Below are positions 5,751-11,963 of a stretch of DNA of 11,963 bases, in pieces. The notes beneath the pieces were generated by a model. It ran no database searches, was not told the DNA's origin, and saw only the letters and a program-made list of their open reading frames with translations. The DNA comes from an uncultured Pseudodesulfovibrio sp. Its GTDB lineage: Bacteria; Desulfobacterota; Desulfovibrionia; Desulfovibrionales; Desulfovibrionaceae. The position numbers were made by a program, and so were the translations under genes. The stretch lies in contig CAMYLL010000052.1 in the NCBI GenBank assembly GCA_947259235.1, positions 1 through 11,963 of the forward strand, written 5' to 3'. Each line of letters starts with the position of its first letter. Position 1 is the first letter of the stretch.

Positions 5751-6239
5751 CTAGACGCCCGCACGGATGCGCTCCACAAAGGCCGTGGTGGAATAGCCCG
5801 GCAACAGGGGCAGGCTGTGCACCGCGCCGCCCGCCTGCTCCACCACGTAGCGGCCCACGATCTTGTCCGGCGTCCAGTCGCCGCCCTTGACCAGCACCTG
5901 GGGCCGGACCGCCTTGATCAGCTCAAGGGGCGTGGACTCGTGAAAGACGATGATGCAGTCAACGCACGCCAGCCCGGCCAGGACAAAGGCGCGCTCCTCC
6001 TGGGTGTTGAGGGGGCGGTCGTCGCCCTTGCCCAGCATTTTGACGGACTCGTCGGAGTTGAGCCCCAGGACCAGGGAGCTGCCCAGGGCGCGGGCCCGGG
6101 TCAGCAGGTCCACATGGCCGGGGTGCAGGATGTCGAAGCAGCCGTTGGTGAAGACCAGCTTGTGGCCGGGCTTCAGCTCCGCCTTTCGCTTGAGAAAGGT
6201 GCGGATGGACATGAGCTTGTCGTTGGCGGGCAGGGTCAT
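5751..6239 (-). CDS. rfaE2: D-glycero-beta-D-manno-heptose 1-phosphate adenylyltransferase (RfaE2/HldE C-terminal domain type)
   Basis: This 162-aa stand-alone nucleotidyltransferase corresponds to the C-terminal half of bifunctional HldE. It adenylylates heptose 1-phosphate to ADP-heptose for LPS core synthesis in the cytoplasm. Motifs: FTNGCFDILHPGHVDLL (30-46) with the HxGH signature at His39-His42, GLNSDESV (59-66), KGDDRPLN (71-78), LVKGGDW (116-122) and GYSTTAFVERI (148-158). The N-terminal sugar-kinase half is absent, so a separate HldA-type kinase should be encoded elsewhere. ATG 6239 follows the stop of the YkgJ-like gene by three bases; the Shine-Dalgarno is weak (AGAGA), which suggests translational coupling. 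An internal ATG at residue 10 is a possible alternative start. Confidence 0.93.
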   Translation of the reverse strand: MTLPANDKLMSIRTFLKRKAELKPGHKLVFTNGCFDILHPGHVDLLTRARALGSSLVLGLNSDESVKMLGKGDDRPLNTQEERAFVLAGLACVDCIIVFHESTPLELIKAVRPQVLVKGGDWTPDKIVGRYVVEQAGGAVHSLPLLPGYSTTAFVERIRAGV

Positions 6240-6242
6240 GGG

Positions 6243-7010
6243 CTATCTCTTGGGCTTGAGGTTGGGTGTGGCGTGGAAGAGCATCAGCTCGATCCAGTCC
6301 ATGGCAAAGGCAAGGGTCGCTTCCTCGTTTTTGAGTACATCCTTTTGGCGGGCTTCGTCCACATCAAGACGGGCAAAGACCTGCGCCTGGGTGATGAAGC
6401 GCTGGAATTCGTCGAGCTTGTACAGGGCCAGGGTGGCCAGGTGGCCCATCTTCTCGGGCACGGGCCTGCCCGCCTGCTTGATGCGCGCCAGGATATGCAT
6501 GTAGCGGTCGTTGCTCGCGGTATAGGCCTCGAAGCCCTGGTCCTGCTTCCACGACGCGCCGGTCCACTCGTCCTTTTCCTCGAACCCCTTGCAGTGGTCC
6601 TCGCGCACGATGAAGAACTGCTCGCTCACGCCGCCCTTGCCGTCGGGCCGGGTGGCCCTGCCCAGGGGATACATGCGGCACGCGCCGGGCCGGTCCTTGT
6701 AGACGGCACACCCCTGCTCGGAGACAAAGGCGCAGTTCTGGGCCGCGCTGTCCGTCATGCGCAGGTGGAACTCGGGAAAATTGGTATCCGGGGCCATGTG
6801 CATCGTGGTGTGCTGGCGCAGGAAGTCTATGCTGCCCATGCCCAGGGCGCGGCGCAGGCGCAGGATGTCATAGGGGGTGAGCACGAGGCTGAGGTCGCTG
6901 CAACAGGCGTTGAAGCAGGCGATCCCGGGATAGCATTTAAAACAATACGTCTTTCCCTCTTCCAGCTCCGGCAGGCTGGCGAGGAATTCCTTGGTCTGGT
7001 CGTCGTTCAT
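6243..7010 (-). CDS. YkgJ family cysteine-cluster protein
   Basis: This 255-aa cytoplasmic protein has an N-terminal cysteine cluster C23xxC26, C32, C36-C37 and further cysteines C93, C101, C111 and C140, matching the YkgJ family (putative Fe or Zn chelating cluster; function not established). The segment CAVYKDRPGACRMYPLGR (101-118) is the family's best-conserved block. The C-terminal half is helical and may be lineage-specific. The frame is open as far as 7397, but ATG 7010 is chosen because GGAG precedes it by six bases, the cluster lies just after it, and the longer version would overlap the start of selD and its promoter. It is first in a unit with rfaE2, three bases apart, a pairing with no obvious biochemical logic. 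Confidence 0.88.
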   Translation of the reverse strand: MNDDQTKEFLASLPELEEGKTYCFKCYPGIACFNACCSDLSLVLTPYDILRLRRALGMGSIDFLRQHTTMHMAPDTNFPEFHLRMTDSAAQNCAFVSEQGCAVYKDRPGACRMYPLGRATRPDGKGGVSEQFFIVREDHCKGFEEKDEWTGASWKQDQGFEAYTASNDRYMHILARIKQAGRPVPEKMGHLATLALYKLDEFQRFITQAQVFARLDVDEARQKDVLKNEEATLAFAMDWIELMLFHATPNLKPKR

Positions 7011-7022
7011 GATGTCTCCGGG

Positions 7023-7049
7023 GCATGGCGTCGCCCCATGCGTTTTTTT
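7023..7049 (+). promoter_or_regulatory. Hairpin plus T7 run in divergent spacer (terminator-like on plus strand, leader stem of the YkgJ gene on minus strand)
   Basis: GCATGG (7023-7028) and CCATGC (7036-7041) form a 6-bp stem with a 7-base loop, followed on the plus strand by CG and seven Ts. This is an intrinsic-terminator layout pointing toward selD. On the minus strand the same stem lies in the predicted YkgJ leader, just before the ribosome binding site, and an alternative stem (GGGGC/GCCCC) overlaps it. The role could be insulation of selD from antisense transcripts or leader regulation of the YkgJ gene. Confidence 0.5.
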
Positions 7050-7083
7050 GGCGGCGGCGGATGATGTCCCGCCGTCGGCAGCA

Positions 7084-7111
7084 GTCCTAGCACGTCGCGC
7101 CATGAAGTCAA
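7084..7111 (-). promoter_or_regulatory. Promoter of the YkgJ-rfaE2 unit
   Basis: On the minus strand TTGACT (7106-7111) and TAGGAC (7084-7089) are 16 bases apart, with TGC directly before the -10 (extended -10). The predicted start near 7077 gives a leader of about 67 bases containing two stems (GGCGG/CCGCC and the one at 7023-7041). Confidence 0.6.
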
Positions 7112-7132
7112 AGCCCCGGTGCAGTCCCGTCT

Positions 7133-7160
7133 TTGCATTCCCCCGGCTCTCTGATAGGAC
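7133..7160 (+). promoter_or_regulatory. Possible promoter of selD
   Basis: TTGCAT (7133-7138) and TAGGAC (7155-7160) are 16 bases apart, with TGA before the -10 (extended -10). The -10 block TGNTAGGAC is identical in form to the divergent YkgJ promoter. The predicted start near 7167 leaves only about 13 bases before ATG 7180, just enough for the AAAGGAG site, so an additional upstream start is possible. Confidence 0.4.
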
Positions 7161-7179
7161 GAGGGTCAAAGGAGATCGC

Positions 7180-8229
7180 ATGCACAAGCTGAAGCTCGTC
7201 AGTATGGTCAAAGCGGCCGGCTGAGCCGCCAAGATCGCTCCGGGGGACCTGGAGCAGGCACTCTCGGGCATGTATGCCCACAAAGACAACCGCGTGTTGG
7301 CCGGAGGCCCCGGCGATAACGAGGACGCCGTGGTGTTGTCCTTTCCCCCGGGCAAGGCGCTGGTCCAGACCTTGTACTTCTTAACCCCGGTGGTCAACGA
7401 TCCCTATCGCTTCGGCCGCATCGCCGCGGCCAACGCCCTGTCCGACGTCTACGCCATGGGCGGCGTGCCCTTCTCCACCATGAACATCGTCTGCTTTCCC
7501 ATGAAGAAGCTCTCCGGCGAGGTGCTGCGCGAGGTGCTGCGCGGCGGGCGCGACGCGGTGACGGAGGCCGGGGCCGTGCCCTCGGGCGGCCACAGCGTGG
7601 AAGACGACGAGATCAAGTACGGGCTGGCCGTTTCCGGCGTGGTGGACCCGGACCGCTTCGCCTCCAACCGGGGCGTGCGCCCGGGGGACAGGCTGCTCCT
7701 GACCAAGGCCGTGGGCACGGGCGTGCTGGCCACCGCCGTCAAGGGCGAGATGCCGGGCTGCGACGCCATGGAGGACGTGCTCTACGCGGTCTGCTCCCGG
7801 CTCAACCGCGCCGGGGGCGAGGTCATCGCCTCCCTGGGGCTGACCGGCGCCACGGACATCACCGGGTTTGGCCTGGGCGGCCACCTCATCGAGCTGGCCG
7901 AGGCCAGCCGGGTGACCATCGACCTGCGCATGCACGACGTCCCCCTGCTCCCCGAGGCCCTGGAGCTGGCGGGCATGGGCATGCTCCCGGCCGGGTCAAT
8001 CTGCAACCGCACCCACTACCTGCAACGCACCGTCGTGGCCCAGGGCCTGGACCCCGTCACCCTTGACCTGATGTTCGACGCCCAGACCTCGGGCGGGCTG
8101 GTCCTGGCCGTGCCGCCGGAAAAGTATGACCGGGCCGTGGCCATGCTCCTGGCCGCAGGCGACCTGGCCGCCGACATCGGCACGGCCCGCGAGCCGGGCG
8201 AGGACGCCCTCCCCCTGACCATCTCGTAA
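7180..8229 (+). CDS. selD: Selenide, water dikinase (selenophosphate synthetase), selenocysteine-containing
   Basis: The protein has 349 residues, counting Sec15 encoded by UGA 7222-7224. SelD makes selenophosphate from selenide and ATP for Sec-tRNA synthesis. The N-terminus MHKLKLVSMVKAAG-U-AAKI matches the family active site (E. coli Cys17 and Lys20 correspond to Sec15 and Lys18). Other motifs: EDAVV (48-52, Asp49), FGRIAAANALSDVYAMGG (78-95, Asp89), GGHSV, TDITGFGLGGH (Asp226) and AQTSGG. ATG 7180 has AAAGGAG five bases upstream; a call from ATG 7270 would lack the catalytic residue. The next 30 codons after UGA stay in frame and match family spacing. Oddity: the conserved TxDFF motif reads TLYFL, with Tyr66 where E. 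coli has Asp68. The gene stands alone, convergent with the kinase gene 32 bp away. Confidence 0.95.
7222..7255 (+). promoter_or_regulatory. UGA selenocysteine codon with bacterial SECIS hairpin
   Basis: The in-frame TGA at 7222-7224 is followed by a stem GCTCCGGG (7237-7244) pairing with CCTGGAGC (7248-7255), seven Watson-Crick pairs plus one G-U, capped by GGA. Twenty bases separate UGA from the loop, within the range reported for bacterial SECIS elements (about 16-37), and the loop starts with G as expected for SelB recognition. The structure was paired by hand, not folded. Confidence 0.82.
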
Positions 8230-8261
8230 GGAATTATTCCACAAGCCGTCTCGGGCCGCGC
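8230..8261. other. Short convergent spacer between selD and the kinase gene
   Basis: These 32 bases separate two convergent stop codons. They contain the palindrome GGAAT-T-ATTCC (8230-8240) but no hairpin with a T-tract on either strand, so the transcripts probably overlap at their 3' ends. Confidence 0.45.
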
Positions 8262-11200
8262 CTAGCTCCCCTCACCGGGATCGCCCGCGGCCTCGGCCAT
8301 GACCCGCTCCAGCTCCCTGCCCAGCTCGTTCATGTCAAAGGGCTTGGCCACATACCCCTGCATCCCCGCCTCGATGAACCGTTCCCGGTCACCCTCCATG
8401 GCGTGGGCCGTCAGGGCGATGATCGGGACGCTCAGGCTCAGCCGCCCCCGGATGGCGCGGGTGGTCTCCATCCCGTCCAGGCCGGGCATCTGGATGTCCA
8501 TGAGCACGCAGTCGTAGGTTTCCGACGCCAGTCGATCCAACGCTTCCTCGCCGCTCTCGATACAGGTCGCCCCATGCCCGAGCTTGCCCAGCAGCCGCTC
8601 GGCCACGATGCGATTGGTGCGCTCGTCCTCCACCACGAGGATAGACAACCGGCGCAGAGCACGGCCGGACATCTCGACCACCGGAGCCGGTTCGGGCAGG
8701 TCCATGGGCCGCGCAAGCACAGTGAACACCACGGCGGTCCCCTTGCCCAGCTCGCTGGTCACGGAGATATTTCCGCCCATGAGGGTGACGAGCCGACGCA
8801 CGATGCCCAGGCCAAGGCCCGTGCCCTGGTACTTTCTGGTAAAGGAGCCGTCCACCTGGGTAAAGGGATCGAAGACCGTGTCCACCTTGTCGTCCGGGAT
8901 GCCTATGCCGGTATCCGTCACGGAGAAAAGCAGCCGCGCGCGGCCGTCCGCCGCCGCCAGGCTCAGGGGATACGCCTCGACCACCACCGAGCCGCTCTCG
9001 GTGAACTTGGTGGCGTTGCCTATGAGATTGAAGAGAATCTGACGCAGGCGGACCCTGTCCGCCATGAAATGGCGCGGCAGGCTCTCGTCCACCACCCGCG
9101 AGACGTCGATGCCGCGCATCCCGGCCTGATGACGGAACACCGAGACCACCGAGTCGAGCACATCGCCCAGCTCCAGGGGCTGGTCCACCAGCTCGAGCTT
9201 GCCGGACTCGATCTTGGAGATGTCCAGAATATCGTTGAGGATCTGGAGCAGGCTGCGCCCGGAGCTGAAGGCTATTTCAAGATAGTCGCGCTGCTCCGCA
9301 TCCAGGGCGGCGAGCTGAAGCAGCTGGAGCATCCCCAACAGCCCGTTAAGGGGCGTCCTGATCTCGTGGCTCATGTTGGCCAGGAACTCGTTCTTGGCCA
9401 AGTTGGCGGCCTCGGCCTCGGCCATGGCCAGCTTGAGCTCCTGCTCCATGATCTTGAGGTCGGTGATGTCCGCGGCCATGTGCATGTGCACGAGGCGGCC
9501 TTCGAGCCACTCTATGGCCCGGTCGTGGTTGAGGTACCAGCGGTTCGTCAGCGGGTTGAAGCGCTCATGTATGCGGGTTGCCACGGGCGCGCCGTTTTCG
9601 TCGAGGAGCGAAGGCTTGGGACAGAACGAGCACTGCTCGGCCCTCCCCCGGAACAGCTCGTGGCACAGGGCCTCATCGGCCACTGTTCCATAGCTCTCGC
9701 GGATGTGGTTGTTCATGAACAGGACCTCGTGACCGTCCAGCTCGGAAACGTAGATATCCGCATCGATGCCGTCGAGGATGGTCAGGAGGCGCTCGTGAGA
9801 GAGCTTCAGCTCGCGGGCGGCCTGCCGCTCCTGGGTCACGTCGCGGGTAGAGCCGAAGACCCGCCGGAGCCGCCCCCGCTCGTCCAGCTCCGGGACAATG
9901 ACTCCAACCAGCACTCGCTCCGAGCCGTCGTCTCCGATGCAGCGAAACTCGGTCTCAATAGGCTTCCTTTCACGCAGCAGGGCGGTCCAGGTCTCCACCA
10001 GGAGACGCCTGTCCTCGGGATGAACCCGACGCTCCAGCACGGTCCCGACATGGGGCGCGGCAGAACCCGGCTCCAGGCCGAGAAGGCGGAACTGACCGTC
10101 GGTCCAGTGACTCTCGCCGGTCGTCAGATCATACTCCCAGCCGCCGGTGAGGCTTATGCGCTGCACCTCGTTGAGCAGCTCCCGGCTCCAGCGCAGCGCC
10201 TGTTCGGTCTTGTGCCGTTCGGTCAAGTCAAAGGCGTAGGCGAACAAGTACTCCTTGCCCCCATAGACCTTATAGTGGCTCAATAAATCGACGACAATCT
10301 CTCTGCCGTCCCGGCGCAGGTGTGTGGTTTCGAATCGCCGTGTTTCATACTCTCGCCGGACAGCCCAATGGTCGGGCCATTGATCATGAGTAATTGTTCC
10401 GGAAATATCCGCCACGGTCATTTTCAGCAACGCTTCCCGCTCGTAGCCCAAACTGGCACAGGCGTGTTCGTTGACGTAGACAATACGGCCCGAGCTTTCG
10501 ATCCAGTAGATGCTGACCGGGGCCATATCCACCGAGAACTGGGTGAGCCGCAAGGCCTCCTCCACCCGCTTGCGAGCGGTGATGTCCACCATGCTTCCCT
10601 CGAACACGTCCCCTTCACCGGGCTCCCCCCGGCTCAGACGGCCGGTGATGGAAACCCACACGCGGCGGCCGTCCCTGCGCCGCACAAGCGTCTCGAACTG
10701 GCGTATCTCGCCATGTTCGGTCAGGGTTTTTATCAGGATTTCGCGGTCCGCTGGATTGCAGTAGAACTGGGTGGCGATGTCGGTGATCGACTCCGTAAAC
10801 TCCTCGGAGGAGTCATAGCCCATGAGCAGGGCCAGGGCGGGGTTGACGCTGAGGAACCGCCCTTCCGGGGTTGATCGATACAACCCTTCGACGGAATTTT
10901 CAAAAATCTTCCTGTAGTTGCGTTCGCTGCGGACCAGCTCGGCCTCGGCCCGCTTGCGATCGGAGATATCCGCGACCATGGCCAGGACGCCCTGATACCG
11001 CCCCTCGTCGCCGTAGACGGGCGATGCGGACACCAGCCCCCACATGTGGCTGCCGTCCTTGCGCCGGTAGCGCTGCTCGACCTGATCCGAAAGCCCCTGC
11101 CGCTTGCGCCGCAACTGTTCGTCGAGGGCGGGCAGGTCCTCGTCATAGAAGAGCATGGACAGTGGCTTGCCCAGCAACTCGTAAACCGCGTAGCCGAACA

Positions 11201-11963
11201 TCCGGCACATGACCTTGTTGACGAAGCGGATGTTGCCCATGGGCCCGGTGAAGATGATGCCCTCGTTGGCCGTCTCCACGATGCGCCGATAGCGAGACTC
11301 GCTCTCCCGCAGGCTCCGCTCGATGAGTTTTGATTCGGTGATGTCCGCGATCATGGCAAAGGCGCCGAGATACTCGCCCGTCTCGTTCAGCACGGGAGAC
11401 ACGGACACGCGGCCCCAGGCCTCGGCCCCGTTCCCGCGCAGGAACCGCTGCTCGAAGCGCTGCTTGCCGTCCATGACGGTCCGGGCGCTGTCCAGGTGCA
11501 GATGATGATCCTCCGGCGGCAGCAGGTCCGCAAAGGTTGCGCCCAGGAGGTCCTTCAATTCATGCCCCAGAAATTCCGCCGTGGTCGGATTGGCGAAGGT
11601 GATCCGTCCGTGGGCGTCCATGCTCAGGATGCCTTCGTTGGCCGTCTCCACCATGCAGCGATAGCGGGCCTCGCTCTCACGCAGGGCGGCGTCGGCGCGG
11701 TTCCTTTCCGTCACGTCCCGGGCGAAGAGGGCCACCCGGGCTGGACCGTCCGAGAGAGCAGGTGCAGGCGAAAGGGTGATCTCGTAAACCCTGTCGCCAA
11801 ACGAACCGCCGCGCGTCAGAGGCCTGCCCTCCATGGCCACCTGCCTGAATGATTCCCGCCACGTCTCGGCCTTTTCCCGTGAGAGCATGTCAAAGACGCA
11901 GACCCCGGACATGGTCCGGCTGTCCATGTCGAAGGCCGCAGCCAGGCTGCTGTTCACGGTCAG
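8262..11963 (-). CDS. Multi-PAS hybrid sensor histidine kinase/response regulator, N-terminus beyond window
   Basis: An open frame of 1233 residues runs off the right edge. Residues are numbered from the GTG at 11957, which is inside a PAS domain and not the true start. Order: partial PAS (about 1-90), PAS1 (95-215), PAS2 (219-340), PAS3 (343-468), PAS4 (470-588), PAS5 (589-717), PAS6 (719-840), HisKA with NMSHEIRTPLNG (His864), HATPase (Asn981, DTGIGI with Asp1015, GTGLGLG 1045-1051), and receiver (Asp1111, phospho-acceptor Asp1154 in LMDIQMP, Thr1183, Lys1205). PAS6 carries C765, C776 and C779. It should autophosphorylate and relay to its own receiver; no Hpt domain or output regulator is visible. 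No membrane segment is seen in the part present. The signal is unknown. Confidence 0.95.
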   Translation of the reverse strand: MTVNSSLAAAFDMDSRTMSGVCVFDMLSREKAETWRESFRQVAMEGRPLTRGGSFGDRVYEITLSPAPALSDGPARVALFARDVTERNRADAALRESEARYRCMVETANEGILSMDAHGRITFANPTTAEFLGHELKDLLGATFADLLPPEDHHLHLDSARTVMDGKQRFEQRFLRGNGAEAWGRVSVSPVLNETGEYLGAFAMIADITESKLIERSLRESESRYRRIVETANEGIIFTGPMGNIRFVNKVMCRMFGYAVYELLGKPLSMLFYDEDLPALDEQLRRKRQGLSDQVEQRYRRKDGSHMWGLVSASPVYGDEGRYQGVLAMVADISDRKRAEAELVRSERNYRKIFENSVEGLYRSTPEGRFLSVNPALALLMGYDSSEEFTESITDIATQFYCNPADREILIKTLTEHGEIRQFETLVRRRDGRRVWVSITGRLSRGEPGEGDVFEGSMVDITARKRVEEALRLTQFSVDMAPVSIYWIESSGRIVYVNEHACASLGYEREALLKMTVADISGTITHDQWPDHWAVRREYETRRFETTHLRRDGREIVVDLLSHYKVYGGKEYLFAYAFDLTERHKTEQALRWSRELLNEVQRISLTGGWEYDLTTGESHWTDGQFRLLGLEPGSAAPHVGTVLERRVHPEDRRLLVETWTALLRERKPIETEFRCIGDDGSERVLVGVIVPELDERGRLRRVFGSTRDVTQERQAARELKLSHERLLTILDGIDADIYVSELDGHEVLFMNNHIRESYGTVADEALCHELFRGRAEQCSFCPKPSLLDENGAPVATRIHERFNPLTNRWYLNHDRAIEWLEGRLVHMHMAADITDLKIMEQELKLAMAEAEAANLAKNEFLANMSHEIRTPLNGLLGMLQLLQLAALDAEQRDYLEIAFSSGRSLLQILNDILDISKIESGKLELVDQPLELGDVLDSVVSVFRHQAGMRGIDVSRVVDESLPRHFMADRVRLRQILFNLIGNATKFTESGSVVVEAYPLSLAAADGRARLLFSVTDTGIGIPDDKVDTVFDPFTQVDGSFTRKYQGTGLGLGIVRRLVTLMGGNISVTSELGKGTAVVFTVLARPMDLPEPAPVVEMSGRALRRLSILVVEDERTNRIVAERLLGKLGHGATCIESGEEALDRLASETYDCVLMDIQMPGLDGMETTRAIRGRLSLSVPIIALTAHAMEGDRERFIEAGMQGYVAKPFDMNELGRELERVMAEAAGDPGEGS
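11257..11313 (-). repeat. Internal DNA repeat of PAS coding sequence, copy A (PAS2)
   Basis: This 57-base stretch matches copy B at 11629-11685 at 50 of 57 positions, in direct orientation and in frame 372 bases (124 codons) apart. It encodes the RESESRYRRIVETANEGI start of PAS2, which resembles the RESEARYRCMVETANEGI start of PAS1. It marks a PAS duplication. Confidence 0.8.
11629..11685 (-). repeat. Internal DNA repeat of PAS coding sequence, copy B (PAS1)
   Basis: This is the partner of the copy at 11257-11313. It encodes the first helix and strand of PAS1. Confidence 0.8.

Noticed and set aside
7011..7397. 129-residue N-terminal extension of the YkgJ-family protein
   Set aside because: It would cover the divergent promoters and the start of selD. 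The extension has no family similarity, while ATG 7010 has a good ribosome site.
7270..8229. selD starting at the internal ATG 7270
   Set aside because: No ribosome site precedes it and it lacks the Sec/Lys active-site segment that is present in frame just upstream.
8403..10286. 627-codon plus-strand open frame
   Set aside because: It is antisense to the kinase domains of the hybrid histidine kinase, whose H, N, G and receiver motifs are intact on the minus strand.

Overview
The window is a GC-rich bacterial chromosome segment. The gene complement points to a Desulfovibrionaceae-type sulfate reducer (Desulfovibrio/Pseudodesulfovibrio). The reasons are a selenocysteine-encoding selD, a DsrE-like small protein, two cysteine-cluster (YkgJ-type) proteins and a very large multi-PAS hybrid histidine kinase. 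That placement is inference from gene content and remembered family resemblance; no search was run. No rRNA, tRNA, CRISPR array, insertion sequence or phage gene was seen.

Layout. 1-2818 (minus): a hydantoinase/oxoprolinase-family ATPase is followed 2 bases later by a histone-deacetylase-fold amidohydrolase that runs off the left edge. 2965-3216 (minus): a tiny protein with eight cysteines. 3337-3759 (minus): a four-helix, histidine-bearing membrane protein that looks like DUF4079. 3838-4881 (minus): a GT9 family (heptosyltransferase-type) glycosyltransferase. 4882-5000: a divergent spacer with a good plus-strand promoter. 5001-5629 (plus): two small genes, a conserved-looking 79-aa protein and a DsrE-like protein, with a perfect GC hairpin between them. 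5692-5727: a strong minus-strand intrinsic terminator. 5751-7010 (minus): a YkgJ-family cysteine-cluster protein translationally coupled to RfaE2/HldE-type heptose-1-phosphate adenylyltransferase. 7011-7179: a second divergent spacer with promoters both ways. 7180-8229 (plus): selD. 8262-11963 (minus): a hybrid kinase with one partial and six complete PAS domains, HisKA, HATPase and receiver, truncated at its N-terminus by the right edge.

The clearest result is selD. The true gene starts at 7180 and reads through an in-frame UGA at 7222-7224 (selenocysteine 15). A hairpin with bacterial SECIS geometry lies just downstream. A conventional gene call would start at 7270 and lose the active site. 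The same protein has a second oddity: the normally conserved Asp of the TxDFF motif is Tyr66, in a run of three codons that each differ from the expected codon by a G-to-T type transversion. This means real divergence or sequence error.

Functional links. The GT9 transferase and RfaE2 both belong to ADP-heptose/LPS-core biosynthesis, although they sit in separate transcription units. The hydantoinase-like and deacetylase-like proteins form an operon of unknown substrate, plausibly acting on amides or lactams. The rest is a patchwork of short, independently promoted units. None of it looks like a mobile or defence island.
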